A stretch of DNA of 64,000 nucleotides from Bugula neritina (GCA_964035545.1 OZ037772.1:1506001-1570000), one strand, 5' to 3'. Positions 44,401 to 55,136 are shown, counted from the first letter of the stretch. A program made the numbers and translations. The notes: generated by a model not told the origin, from the sequence alone.

Positions 44401-46996
44401 GGTCATTGTCCACTCAGTGGGTGATCTGTCACTTTCATTTCAAGTGCAGAGGTTGTGAGGTGCAGATGTGGTTACACTGTGTTACTATTTATTAGATAGA
44501 AGAGATCAGAAAGAGAGCTACAAACCTGAGACTAGAAATATATGGATATTTGAAGAGCTGCACACAGATAGTGGATAATTATAGAATAGAGCTGGCCTTG
44601 AGTAAGACAATGGGCAGACAGTCTCTGCTGGACACAGTACAACATGCAGTTGATAAGTTCAATGATGCAGGGATTGTGAGAGACTACAAAGAGATGAGTG
44701 AGAAGGTGGAAAAGGCTACAGATATTGGTGTAATAGAGAAGTGTGTACTTCCAGACAGCATCTTGGTACCAACATGTAGGTGGAGTCTATAAATAGTAAC
44801 ACTAACTATAAATAACTTTCTGCTTGTAATCATGCAAGTTGCTTTCACTGAATATTTTAATAGTAGAATAAGTAGATAGAGTTTATTTATCAGAAAATTG
44901 AGTTTTGTTTTACTCTCATATTATGAGACATTTCTGCAGTGTTTCAGAGTTTATGATGTATAAGTGAGCTGCTAAACTGTGTTATGCTGACTACCTGCTG
45001 TCAGTATTAACAAGATATTCTCACTTAGACCTGTGCATCACGTAGCAACTTGTAGTAACTACAGACTGCTTGTATTTAAAACATCTTTTTATTTTAAGTT
45101 TGAAAAGCTGTTCCCACCTCCTCAGGTGATGAGATTCTCAAGTTATAGAATTGTTATTTTGTTGTTGCAGACAGTGAAGACAGTCTGGGACTGAAGCTGC
45201 TGCAGCCACCATCTTCTCTACAGTCTGATGGACTTCCTGTACGTGACTGGTGTGAGAGAGTAAACATCTCAGCTGATGGACATCTGATGTGTCGGACACG
45301 AGAAGGTGTAGAAGTAATAAATAGAGACACTCTGGATACTATCAGCTCAGTGAAACACACCAACACTACAGAGAGGCCGGAGATAATCCAACCTGAAGGG
45401 GTGATGGTTGGCAGCTGGCATAACAGAGAGGAGGAAACAGTTGAAGTCTCACTTCTTGATCCGAACTCCTTGGAGAAGACTCGCTCTCTCTACAAGCATT
45501 CAGTAGATGTACCCACTTACTATAGAATAGCTCAGCACAACTCACTGCTCTGTATTGTAGACAGGAGAGAGAAACAGCTGGTAGTCTGTAACCTAGTTGA
45601 CAATAAAATACAGAAGTTCCCACTTCCTGAGATGAAGTACCCTCGACCTGTATGCATCCTCCCAGACTCGACTCTCCTCCTAGGAGACTGGGCTGTAGAT
45701 GGTAAAGTGGGAAGATATAAAGTGGAGAACACAACTCTCTCTCTAATGTGGGAGTTTCCTCACATCTCACATCCATCTGGTATTTCCTTTGATCCAACAT
45801 CTGAACTGATTCACATCTGTACAGTGAGAGGACCTCTCCTCATCCTCTCACTTGAAGGTAAATACTCTGTTTATTATAGTAAGTTTAGTTATTTTATATA
45901 TAATTATGTTGCAGTAAATAATATATTTTAATAATCAACAGTAAACAACTTCCACTCATAAGATATATTATGATACTGTTAGTATTTATCAAGTCACTGA
46001 TGTTATTTTTAGCTAAAAGTTATGTAATAAAGACTGTAACATGCTGATAGTAGATGTTATATTCTTCATCACATGACTTGTAGCTAATAATAATATTAGT
46101 GAATAATACTGCCTCCCTACAATAAGTTTATTTCCAGCTGCAGTAACATGCAGGATGTAAGCACAGGTAAAAGTGTATATTATACTGTATAGGTTTAAGG
46201 TGTACTCTGTGTAGTGTGCAGTGAGCTCATAGTAAACTCTCTATTCAGTCTTCCTTTCCAAGGGTTCACCTGGTAGAGTAGAGGATAGGGACTCCACACT
46301 GCTGAGTGAGTTGGTGCTGCAAGGGGTTTAAACCCACCTATCAGCATGTCTAGTTAGTATACTATGCAAGTGTTTTACAGTAATTTTAGAGGTACTCAGT
46401 CTAACAAATGTACAGACTGCCAGCTACACATGAGTTATAAGTTGTAGTTTGGCTTCAGTCTAGTGCTGCTATTGTTTTGGTCATCAGATAATTTAAATGT
46501 AATAATTTGATACTTTTTGACTGCCATTGCTGAGACTATTGTAATTTGATGATGGCTCGTAGAGCAGTGTTTGCTGGTGGGACTCAGGTGGCTGTGGTTG
46601 GTTCTTGTCAAGTATTTAATATGTGATAATGTTGGAGTAGCTGCAGTAGTAGTAGAAGTAGACATGTGGGTGTGTTCTTGCTCAGAGCCACAGGCTAAGT
46701 TTGTGGGTCAAGGTCAATATAGTTGTATAATGAGAAACTACTTTCTGCTCTGTTAGAATATTTACTTCATGCATGTAACCTGCTTAGTTGCATCTTTAAA
46801 GGCAGTCTGTCTGTTTCTCTCAATACACAATAACTGATACAATATGATGCTATTATTTACAGGTCAACTGGTGCTTACTGTTCCCAGAGAAAGTCTTGGT
46901 GTGAGTAGCTGGGTGAATGACATTGCTGTGTATAACAGAGACACAGTGTTTCTAGCATGTGATGATGGACTGAGAAGATACACAATAAAATACTAA
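35497..46996 (+). CDS. TRIM-like RING/B-box/coiled-coil/propeller protein, copy B (complete)
   Basis: Seven exons: 35497-35678, 42205-42385, 42583-42772, 43856-44061, 44496-44775, 45171-45857 and 46863-46996 (TAA). All junction phases fit, giving a predicted 619 residues. ATG at 35497 has a good context (ACCAAGATGG). The RING ligands are C17, C20, C35, H37, C40, C43, C57 and C60 (C3HC4). B-box 1 starts at about C95 and B-box 2 at about C151. A coiled coil covers about 190-345, and degenerate NHL-like propeller repeats fill the rest to the C-terminus. This is the standard tripartite motif of TRIM E3 ubiquitin ligases, with the propeller as likely target-binding part. Intron 1 is 6.5 kb because of the LTR element at 35722-40093. 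Compared with copy A the RING-proximal B-boxes are conserved while the propeller has many replacement changes. No lesion seen; likely functional if splicing tolerates the insertion. Confidence 0.88.
35722..36259 (+). repeat. 5' LTR of the Gmr1-like element
   Basis: 538 bp. TATAAATA at 36042 is the likely promoter and AATAAA at about 36128 a likely polyadenylation signal. Upstream of the TATA box lies a run of heat-shock-element-like pentamers. Confidence 0.95.
35977..36049 (+). promoter_or_regulatory. Heat-shock-element-like pentamers and TATA box in the LTR
   Basis: GAA/TTC-type units fall on one 5-nt register: GAA 35977, TTT 35982, GAA 35992, TTC 35997, GAA 36007, CTT 36012, GAA 36017, TTC 36022, GAG 36027. 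The last five make a near-perfect five-unit heat-shock element (GAAnnTTCnnGAG core), ending 12 nt before TATAAATA at 36042. HSF trimers bind alternating nGAAn units. The same array is at 39811-39863 in the 3' LTR. Function is inferred. Confidence 0.6.
36262..36279 (+). promoter_or_regulatory. Primer-binding site (tRNA-Pro-like)
   Basis: TGGGGGCTGCTCCGGGAA begins two bases after the 5' LTR. It resembles the tRNA-Pro-complementary site TGGGGGCTCGTCCGGGAT used by many retroelements, with mismatches in the middle and at the last base. Confidence 0.6.
36356..39496 (+). CDS. Gag-protease-integrase polyprotein of the Gmr1-like element
   Basis: 1046-residue ORF. Residues 1-125 are a charged coiled coil with an 11-residue unit (KADQEAMAFKV) in tandem. 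Residues about 130-300 are capsid with a SCAN-like C-terminal part (YRKKLREAEAYEDETPAQL ... TEQFI). Two CCHC knuckles start at C327 (CFICKDKSHIARNC) and about 350 (CSHCKMNNHNTSDC). The protease has D440-T-G. Integrase follows directly: HHCC zinc module from about H627, catalytic D697, D757 and E793 (D-x59-D-x35-E), and a GPF-type C-terminal module (WQGPFNIEEKV). No YxDD reverse transcriptase is present. The last about 35 residues run out of frame across an RNase H tail and end at 39496. All integrase catalytic residues are intact. Confidence 0.93.
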   Translation: MALLERVTQMGKDLGLVEDKLIAFVEKNLPIVAAQEEKEKDREERRLEREAEKIRQENEKALMEMKIKADQEAMAFKVKADQEAMALKVKADQEAEERRQRHELDMEKLKADTSLEHSRHESTRLEIANKPKPKIPFFDEKVDEMDSYLERFEWVAEGCNWDKGDWPYHLSQYLRGTATEAYIRLSPTDRRDYKKVKEALLERFNLTQEGYRKKLREAEAYEDETPAQLFTRIETYVHKWVELSGGMDIAKLVATEQFISSCPDDLAVHLKQSSYNSSEDMCDAASLFLHARGRKLAKTKKTNTKRMENAPADSMDAEQGSKSDGACFICKDKSHIARNCPRQGKKHCSHCKMNNHNTSDCRKYGGKSVHAAAAIATTQNKTVVTDPGISSKVEEPTEITVNGKKFINAAVCKNGPKFKDGGTAIFDAEVNGQRATVMRDTGCGCIVVNAKYVQPQHLTGESVYLNMADASVREAQWALISVRSPFYNGVIKAAVMDKTICDLLIGNVDGARSADQPLENWKDCAVTTGAQAVKEKSGDKPLKIDSNTNPLSIGKDEIARLQRDDPTLERFFDAKEVKEKKGCTTRFVVRNKILYREYTDSKSASVKPVKQLMVPSSLRKEVLQKAHDCIMSGHLGVKKTTDRVLSNFFWPGLNGDVVRFCQSCDICQKTVKKGSVMKVPVQETPLIDTPFKRCAIDLIGPINPPSEKGHRYILTLVDYATRYPEATPLKNIDSATVAEALLDMYSRVGIPEEVISDQGTQFISDYMKEFTRLLDMRQLPTSPYHAMANGLVEKFNGTLKSMLKKLCAKEPRQWHRFINAALFAYREVPQESTGFAPFELLYGRTVRGPMYILRQLWTKEDTADEVKTCYQHVFELRERLDDMMEMALASLKDSQKRYKHYFDKKAKQRDFKPGDKVLILLPTDGNKLLMHWQGPFNIEEKVRLNDYIINIRGKRRTYHANMLKKYFERETPTDSMTAGAVRTLDAAGAGIIDHDKEREESQDDLLDLYSKKQQNDEMGYVFTELQNQGGVNQRKGQCWSRLSKPN
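39396..39509 (+). pseudogene. Leftover RNase H C-terminus after the integrase
   Basis: In the frame +1 to the long ORF this reads RWAMYLQNFRIKVE and IKGKDNVGADYLSRI, then a stop at 39507-39509. That is the usual end of Ty3/Gypsy RNase H (RW...LQ.Y.F.V.YI.GK.N..AD.LSR). Its place at the end of pol, after integrase, marks the deletion junction near 39395 and the Gmr1-type domain order. Confidence 0.8.
39545..39555 (+). promoter_or_regulatory. Polypurine tract of the Gmr1-like element
   Basis: GAATGGGGGGT directly before the 3' LTR. Confidence 0.75.
39556..40093 (+). repeat. 3' LTR of the Gmr1-like element
   Basis: 538 bp; no difference from the 5' LTR seen by eye. Ends TTTTGTGACA followed by the GCTTG target duplication. 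Confidence 0.95.
40365..40872 (+). mobile_element. hAT-like MITE in TRIM copy B intron 1
   Basis: Starts CAGTCATTCCTAACCTTTTT and ends GCTTGGGAACCGCTG, with similar 8-bp flanks TGTTAGAG and TGTTGGAT. Same family as 883-1517 and the fragment at 31400-32345, with which it shares the GGCTGCAGCTGATGACATTG block. Confidence 0.6.
40873..42204. other. Remainder of TRIM copy B intron 1, no other gene seen
   Basis: AT-rich intron sequence with a tRNA-like patch near 41120-41190 and a C-run near 41525. The duplicated block resumes at about 42145. Confidence 0.4.
43032..43571 (+). mobile_element. hAT-like MITE, duplicated with copy B
   Basis: Counterpart of 883-1517 at the same intron position, starting CAGTGGTGTCCCACC and ending GGAGCTACTG, flanked by CTTTAACT/CTTTAATT. 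About 95 bp shorter than in copy A. Confidence 0.7.
46258..46365 (+). repeat. tRNA-derived SINE-like sequence, copy B
   Basis: Counterpart of 4118-4225. The B box is changed to GGGGTTTAAACCC. Confidence 0.4.
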
Positions 46997-48579
46997 ACTT
47001 ATCAGCTACAGTTTACTAATAATCAGCTCAGTGAGGTGCTGAGAGATAAAACGGATAATATTTGTCATCAACATAATTATATTCATTACACAATACACAC
47101 TCTGTATTTATAGTTAGATATGAGATGTTTTACTGTATCAAATATGTGTTGCCAATTTACTATTTAATAAAGTTTATTTGTTAGCGAAAATATAGTCTGT
47201 TTTCATGTCTCATTAGCTTTAGTTCAAGTTGAGTTCGGTTAGTAACAATAATCTATACTGGAGCAGTAACTGTAAATGACTTGTCTGCGGGAGAATTTAT
47301 TCACTGAATTGACATGCAGGTGCAAGTAACTCCAACATGACTATGCAAATTTATATAAACCATTCATAATAATATACATTCCATTGCTGTGTACAACAGC
47401 AATGAGTAGCCAATCAAATTGTTTCTTGCCATGCAATCAGGAATCTGATAAATAATATATAAGGCAATCAACTAAAGATATAAGCACTGTTTTACTCTAC
47501 ACATGAGCTGTCTGTGATGCAGCTGCTTTGTGAAATGTGTGTAATTTGATGAGTTTAGTTCAATTGGTTGCAGTTTAATTATGACATGTTCACCATTGTG
47601 TAATATTAGAGGACAACTCCTATCCAGTGTGCAGTGGTAGTATACTATTAGTCAAAGGAAGTGCTCAGTATAATATAAATAGCTGACCTCTCCTACACCA
47701 ACACTCCTGAACACCAGGTAGATGACAAGAACTCTTGAACACCACTCAGGTTAAGGGACTCCACCCACCCCTGAACACCATCCAAAGCAGACGTGTTCTG
47801 GATCACAGTCTTAACTCCTCACAGACTAAGACAGGAGCTGGAGTCATCCTCACAGCCAAGCAACCAATGCCAATATACCAACCCTAGCTAACCTGAATAC
47901 TACAACTTATATATTATAGTATTCGGATTAACTCCAAAGTAGCATATTTCTGTTAAAATAACATTAATAATAAACAGATAAATTATATATTTACTGATTC
48001 AATCACTATTTGAGTTTTCAAATTTAAATTCAATAAGAGACATCAGCAAGTAATAATCATATGTTATGTAATAATACATGCAACAAAAAGGCATCATTAT
48101 AAAACTTAACAAAGTGTATTAGCAGTTATCTATACTGAGATTATAATGTAATACTAATGTTGTAAAAGTATTAAACTATCAATTGATCAACCCCCTCTCA
48201 TGTTATTATTTAACCTTTGACCTACAATCAATGATTTCTTGTTGCTATACTGTCTTTTTTTTAGTTGGCTCATAGAAACAGTTCCAATCTAACAATGTAG
48301 TGTTGATACAAATCAGAGTATATAAGCTCAACAATAAAACATAAGAAATAATTATCCTCAATATCCTAAGGAATATTCCAGAGAACACTGCAGGCTGAGC
48401 TAAGATACTTTACAACTACATGCAGTTGACATACCTTCGTGAATTGTGGACCATTTTGGTGCTTCTGTGTGCACAGACAAGTTGCAATCACTTCAACAGA
48501 AATTTTTTTAGTAGGTTTCAGTTCATCTTGAATATAGTACAGCTTGTTGTCTTTTGGTGGAATATTATTAATGATACAC
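46997..48579. other. TRIM copy B 3' flank with copy-specific insertion
   Basis: Matches 4866-5490 up to about 47597. About 870 bp (47598-48469) then have no counterpart in copy A. That insert has no clear terminal repeats, and includes short CTGAACACC direct repeats (47700-47790). No gene seen. Confidence 0.45.
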
Positions 48580-48780
48580 TACCTTGTTTGGCCTCAATAG
48601 TATTGATGGTAGACTACCTTGTTTGGCCTCAATAGTGTTGATGGTACACTACCTTGTTTGGCTTCAACAGTATTGATGGTACATTACCTAGTTTGACCTC
48701 AACAGTATTGATGGTGGACTACCTTGTTTGGCCTCAACAGTATTAATGGTACACTACCTTGTTTGGCCTCATTAGCCTTG
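48580..48780 (+). repeat. 35-bp minisatellite, copy B
   Basis: Five to six diverged units of the array at 5575-5838. Confidence 0.85.
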
Positions 48781-48839
48781 CTGATATAAAATTAAGAGCA
48801 CAACTTGCAAGATTTAACTAATTTAACTTGGTTCATATT

Positions 48840-49349
48840 ATGATGTTAATATGTTGACATTCATAACCTCTGATATATTTCTATGTTTATAACCTATCAA
48901 TATGCTCTGATCTACAGTCTTTATTGCCATTCAAGGTGTTGCTCACTGCTGGTCAACCCCATTAACCCCCAACTTACTGTCTACATAGAAAAATGTCTAC
49001 TCTCCCTCCATGGTACATAGCTCATACAATGTGTATAATTATTTGCTTTTGATCAAGATTTGTAGTTTCTGAGGCTTTTATTAAGCTGATGCAGGAGAAA
49101 ATTGCTAAGAATTTACTGCAGTGAATCTTTTTATATACATTACTTAAGAAATGCATATCTGTGGAATATTTGATCTACTCTGTATCATGTAAACTAACTT
49201 ACACACAAGTTATATACAGCTACTACTTGATAAGAAAGAAATAGACTTACACTAACAGAGTTATTGACATGAAAAAGTAAATAATATTTAAATTGTGATG
49301 ACTAAGTAAGTGGATGAGTCATAAACCAGTCAAAAAATAATTTCTACAA
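48840..49349. other. Copy B-specific spacer, no gene seen
   Basis: AT-rich, unmatched in copy A. Confidence 0.35.
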
Positions 49350-50335
49350 ACAAACTTTATTGAGTAAATGTGACTACAGAGTCTTGACAACATAGCAGAG
49401 TAAATATGTTACATAATCATGACTAATCAACATCAAATACTGCATATAAGCAGTGCAAGTCCTGTGGAATATATAATATTATACTGTGAGTAGAACACAA
49501 TATATTATATTTGACATGTACTATTGATGACCTCACTGAGCTGATTATTAGTAAACTGTAGCTGATAAGTTTAGTATTTTATTGTGTATCTCCTCAGACC
49601 ATCTTCACATGCTAGAAACACTGTGTCTCTGTTATACACAGCAATGTCCCCCACCAAGTCACTAACACCAAGACTTTCTCTGGGAATCGTTACCATCAGT
49701 TCATCTTTAAAAAATATAATGTCAGATTGAATCAGTTTGAGACAAACAGACAGACTACAGTGATATCACAACAGCTGACACAACTACATGCAAGTTTTTA
49801 GTTTCCAGTATAATATAGTAACTGAAATATATTCGATAATTTTACAATAAATTTCAAATATATTTCTCACTCAGAAAGACTTCCTTTAAAGATGCAACTA
49901 AGCAGATTATGTTGAAGATAATAAAGTTCTACCAGTAAGTATTGAATAATTCAATGAGCTGCTCTACTGTTTACTTCATAATAAATGACAACATGGAGAG
50001 ACTCAACATAGAAATTTACCCCCTCAGCAAATACGATTATACAGGAGAGAAGATATATAATATAAGTATTACATACATGAAGTAAATATTCTAACAGAAA
50101 ATAGTGTATCATTATACAACTGTATTGACCTTGACCCACAAACTTAGCCTGTGGCTCTTATATAGAACACACCCACATGTCTACTTCTAATAATACTGCA
50201 ACTGCACCTACTCCAACATTATCACATATTAAATACTTAACAAGAACCAACCACAGTCACCTGAGTTCAACCAGCAAACACTGCTCTACCAGCCACCATC
50301 AAATTACACTAGTCTCAGCAATAATTACATAACAT
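49350..50335 (-). pseudogene. Inverted third copy of the TRIM 3' end
   Basis: The reverse complement matches the end of TRIM intron 6, the last exon (49571-49704, acceptor AAAG, stop TAA) and the 3' UTR. The exon is intact and reads MVTIPRESLGVS, then VGDIAVYNRDTVFLACEDGL and a terminal RRYTIKY, differing at several residues from both full copies. Upstream the homology stops in intron sequence at about 50335, where satellite DNA begins. It is a fragment of a third paralogue and is absent from copy A. Confidence 0.85.
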
Positions 50336-50958
50336 AAGTTATATTACATGATATAAGATATATTACATAATATAAGATATATCACATAATATAAGATATA
50401 TTACATGATATAAGATATATTACATAATATAAGATATATTACATAATATAAGATATATTACATGATATAAGATATATTACATAATATAAGATAAATTACA
50501 TAATATAATATATATTACATAATATAAGATATATTACATAATATAAGATATATTACATAATATAATATATATTACGTAATATAAGATATATCACATAATA
50601 TAAGATATATTACATGATATAAGATATATCACATAATATAAGATATATTACATGATATAAGATATATTACATGATATAAGATATATTACATGATATAAGA
50701 TATATTACATAATATAAGATATATTACATAATATAAGATATATTACATGATATAAGATATATTACATAATATAAGATATATTACATGATATAAGATATAT
50801 TACATAATATAAGATATATTACATGATATAATATATATTACATAATATAAGATATATTACATAATATAAGATATATTACATGATATAAGATATATTACAT
50901 AACATAAGTTATATTACATGATATAAGATATATCACATAATATAAGATATATTACATA
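50335..50958 (+). repeat. 19-bp satellite
   Basis: About 32 units of ATAATATAAGATATATTAC with ATG/ATA variants. Confidence 0.95.
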
Positions 50959-51572
50959 ATATTACTCAATATATACTCAATATATACTCAATATATACTC
51001 AATATATACTCAATACATACTCAATATATACTCAATATATACTCAATACATACTCAATATATACTCAATATATACTCAATACATACTCAATATATACTCA
51101 ATATATACTCAATACATAATAAATATATACTCAATACATATTCAATACATACTCAATACATACTCAATATATACTGAATATATACTCAATATATACTCAA
51201 TACATACTCAATATATACTCAATACATATTCAATACATACTCAATACATACTCAATACATACTCAATATATACTCATTATATACTCAATATATACTCAAT
51301 ACATACTCAATATATACTCAATACATACTCAATATATACTCAATATATACTCAATACATACTCAATATATACTCAATATATACTCAATACATACTCAATA
51401 TATACTCAATATATACTCAATACATACTCAATACATACCCAATACATACTCAATATACATATTCAATACATACTCAATATATACTCAATACATACTCAAT
51501 ATATACTCAATACATACTCAATATATACTCAATACATACTCAATATATACTCAATACATACTCAACATATAC
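50959..51572 (+). repeat. 11-bp satellite
   Basis: ATACTCAATAT and ATACTCAATAC units, often alternating to give a 22-bp higher-order unit, about 55 in all. Confidence 0.95.
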
Positions 51573-51746
51573 TTGAGCTGTCAGATGAAAGAGAATTACC
51601 CTGGCTAAGACTGATGACATTTGTATGTACGTTAAACATCATTGCTGCCTTTGACAGCGCTTCATGATAGGATCTGCCAGTCACCCAGTAGTTGTTGTCA
51701 CTAGACTATGTAAAATATATAGAGGTTAAAAGGTCACTAGACTATC

Positions 51747-52524
51747 ACCGGCTTTCCATGTACCGATCTCAGATCGATCTCAGCGAGATCGATCTGAGCA
51801 TACCTCTCAGATCGATCGTTTTTCCATGAGAAGTGTCAGATCGATCTCACGGAGTTGCCTCCTCTTAAGTGAAGAGTACTTTAATAGTATAATTTGTTCA
51901 CAAATCTGGATGATTAAAGCTGCTGAGGTTAAAAAACAAGATTGTTGATGTCTAAAAATTAATGGTGCTTGTAAACAATACGCAACAAAGCTTTTAGTGT
52001 AAAGTAATATAGCCAATTTAAGATAATCCTTTTTAATTTTTTAGCTCAACAGCTTAATTAAAATAAATAGCTATCTTGCAGATTATTCATAAACTTACAG
52101 GATTGTTAAGCTTGAAATTACGCAGCAAATAACTAATGAAAGTAAGTTTTACTAGTCATTTAAATTCAATTTAAATGCTCCAATTTTTTGTAATTTCTAT
52201 GGACTATAATTTTATATAATTGAGTTTTTTTAATCATAGTACTGAAAGTCAAAGTTTTGGCATCTGAAAATGTGGCTATCGTAACTATTAAGTAATTTGC
52301 TTAGTAATTATCAATAAGTTGTCATTTTTATCAGCAGACAACATTTTAGCGAACAGTCTTTTTCTACTTCTCAGATCGATCTGGAGTCTTTCCATGGATC
52401 GATCTCACTGAGATCGATCTGAGTTCGAGCTCTACAGACCGACCAGCTCAGAACGACTGAGATCGATCTTTGACATCTTTCCATGGATCGATCTCGCTGA
52501 GATCGGTACATGGAAAGCCGGTGT
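51747..52524. mobile_element. GATCGATC-rich TIR element 1
   Basis: Terminal inverted repeats of at least 24 bp: CACCGGCTTTCCATGTACCG...CGGTACATGGAAAGCCGGTG, with TAT on both sides. Subterminal regions repeat AGATCGATCT palindromes. No ORF of note; non-autonomous. The interior matches the truncated copy at 7357-7530 and following sequence. Superfamily not assigned. Confidence 0.75.
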
Positions 52525-52562
52525 ATGTAAAATATATAGAGGTCAAGAGGTCACTGGACTAT

Positions 52563-52991
52563 CACGGGCTTTCCATGTATCGATTTCAGATCGATCTAAG
52601 AAATGTGTTCAGAGTGTCATATAGATCTCACGGAGTTACCTCCTCTTATGTGAAAGATACTTTAATAGTATAATTTGCTCACCAATCTGACTGATTAAAG
52701 CTACTGCTGTCAAAAACAAGATTGTTGCCGTCTAAATTTAATGCCAGCTATAAACTATACTATAATTTTATATAATCCAGTTTTCTTAATCATCGTACTG
52801 AAAGTCAAAGTTTGGCATCTGAAAATATGACTATCATAATTAATAAGTAATTTGCTGAGTAATTATCAATAACTTATCATTTTTATTAGCAGACAACATT
52901 TTAGCGAACATTTATTTTTCTACTTCTCAGATCGATCTTTCGTCTTTCCATGGTCTTATTGCCTTGAGATCGATCCATGGAAAGCCGGTGT
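52563..52991. mobile_element. GATCGATC-rich TIR element 2
   Basis: Starts CACGGGCTTTCCATGTATCG and ends GATCCATGGAAAGCCGGTG, again with TAT on both sides; a shorter relative of element 1 with the same internal block. Confidence 0.65.
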
Positions 52992-53114
52992 ATGTACAAG
53001 ATGTAGAGGTAAAGAGGTCACCAGACTATGTACAAAATATAAAGGTCAAGAGACTATGTAAAACATACAGATGTCAAGAGGTCACTGAGCTATGGTGGAC
53101 AATGTACAATATAA

Positions 53115-53209
53115 TCACAGGCTTTCCATGGACGACTGAGATTCTTTGATGTCTTTTCATGGAGCGATCTCACCAATATAGATTTGAGATCGATCCATGG
53201 AAAGCCAGT
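53115..53209. mobile_element. GATCGATC-rich TIR element 3, minimal
   Basis: 95 bp: CACAGGCTTTCCATGG...GATCCATGGAAAGCCAGTG with almost no interior. Confidence 0.55.
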
Positions 53210-53569
53210 GAAAGGGTCACCCCCACTCCGGAAAGAGCCACACCCACTCTAGAAAGGCCACACCCACTCCGGAAAGGGCAGATTAAAGGGAATTCATAGT
53301 TTATCAACATAAACATAGTCTGTGGTGAATATTAGGTCTGTGCTAAACCCGCTTGCTTTCTGTAAATAACACAAGACAGGATAGAGAATGAGTCATACCT
53401 CAGCCTTAGGTTGCCCCTGGATCTGCACAAAGTAGGCTGGTATTCTGTGCCCCCACCATAGCTGTCTGGAGATACACCAGTCCCTGGAGTTCCTCAGCCA
53501 TTTGTACCAAGTGACTGTGTGATAGTCTGGTATGATCTTTAGCTTGCCTGATTCTACTACCTGCATTAT

Positions 53570-53890
53570 ACATACTATGCTATAGATATACTATGCTATA
53601 TATACTATGCTATAGATATACTATACTATAGATATACTATGCTATAGATATACTATGCTATAGATATACTATGCTATAGATATACTATGCTATATATATA
53701 CTATGCTATAGATATACTATGCTATAGATATACTATGCTATAGATATACTATGCTATAGATATACTATACTATAGATATACTATGCAATAGATATACTAT
53801 ACAGTACTAATATACATACTATACAGTACTAATATATACACTATACACAGTACTAATATACATACTATACAATACTAATATATTATATAC
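53570..53890 (+). repeat. TATAGATATACTA tandem repeat, copy B
   Basis: Longer version of the array at 8238-8470. Confidence 0.85.
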
Positions 53891-54593
53891 TATACATAAT
53901 ATATAATACAAGTACCTCTACAGCCTTGGCTGCCATATCGTCACACGCCACATATCACTGTGGTTTGGGCATCGGCTCAATGATATCTTTAGATCGACTA
54001 TAACACAAGAGACTACGGTGTGGAGGTCATTGTTAACAGACAGACTCACATAGTAACAGTTCAACTCAACAGCATTGTAAAATATAATGGATATGTTAAT
54101 GGAGCTATTCTTTAGGAGAACAAGAGAGGACAACTTCTATTACACTGAGATCTGTAACTATGAGTCATTTTACTTAATTTAGCACACAGAGCCATATACC
54201 TCTAGCTTTTAGCTATTGTTCACAGTTGAGCTGCTAATTCAACATTTTAATGTAAGAAACTATACACATTAGAAGCTAAACTGTGAAAAATAGCTAAGAA
54301 CCAGAGATATATGGTGTGTACTAAACTAAGTAAAATGACTCACAAGTAAACATGACTAGAAAAAGTTCAGGATCTAACTAGACGTGTATGAAGAGGATGT
54401 AATGGAACTTGTAGAAATCTAACAAGTTGGTATAAAATTGTAGAGAGAAGACGACTCACCTGCATACAGGAACTACCATAGGGTTGTCTTCCTTTCCTTT
54501 GTATAGCCCCAAGTCTTCCAACCTTCTCTGAACAGCTTTACAGGCATCAAACCTGCACATGAAACTTACATGGAGTATAAATTGCTAATGGAC

Positions 54594-54732
54594 TCACACC
54601 TGTCACCTGCTCACACCTGTCACCTGCTCACACCTGTCACCTGTACACACCTGTCACCTGCTCACACATGTCACATGCTTACACATGTCACCTGCTCACA
54701 CCTGTCACCTGCTCACACCTGTCACCTGTACA
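54594..54732 (+). repeat. 19-bp CACCTG repeat, copy B
   Basis: About seven units of CACACCTGTCACCTGCTCA. Confidence 0.85.
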
Positions 54733-55020
54733 CAAATGGTATTAAACCACTAAAACCTATGTAGATCAATATTTTCTTGCTATTAAGTTGACTAATTGTG
54801 AAACAGCCAAAATAGGAAAATAAGACCTTGTAGTGCAGTGAGCAAGGCAAGTTCAAGCCATACAACTTTCACATGTTGCATTACAGAAGAAAGACCTGCT
54901 TCATTTTGGTAAATAACTATAAGTAATATTGGGAGTTACGCCACTTATGAGTAACAACATGGAGTTGTGTTTCTTTTCATAAACGCAAAAAGGTAAGAAT
55001 TACTTGTTTCTTCGAGGTAG

Positions 55021-55136
55021 CACAACTCCTAATTGTGCGACATTTTTCTAAGTTGAAATGGTTTTTTATTGCATTATATATAATGCAAGGAAAAACCATA
55101 TCAACTTAGAAATATGTCACACAATTAGGAGTTATG
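55021..55136. repeat. 116-bp near-perfect palindrome
   Basis: Arms 55021-55078 and 55079-55136 pair at about 52 of 58 positions with no spacer; the centre GCATTATATATAATGC is perfect. Copy A (about 9494) has only the right arm. Confidence 0.85.
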
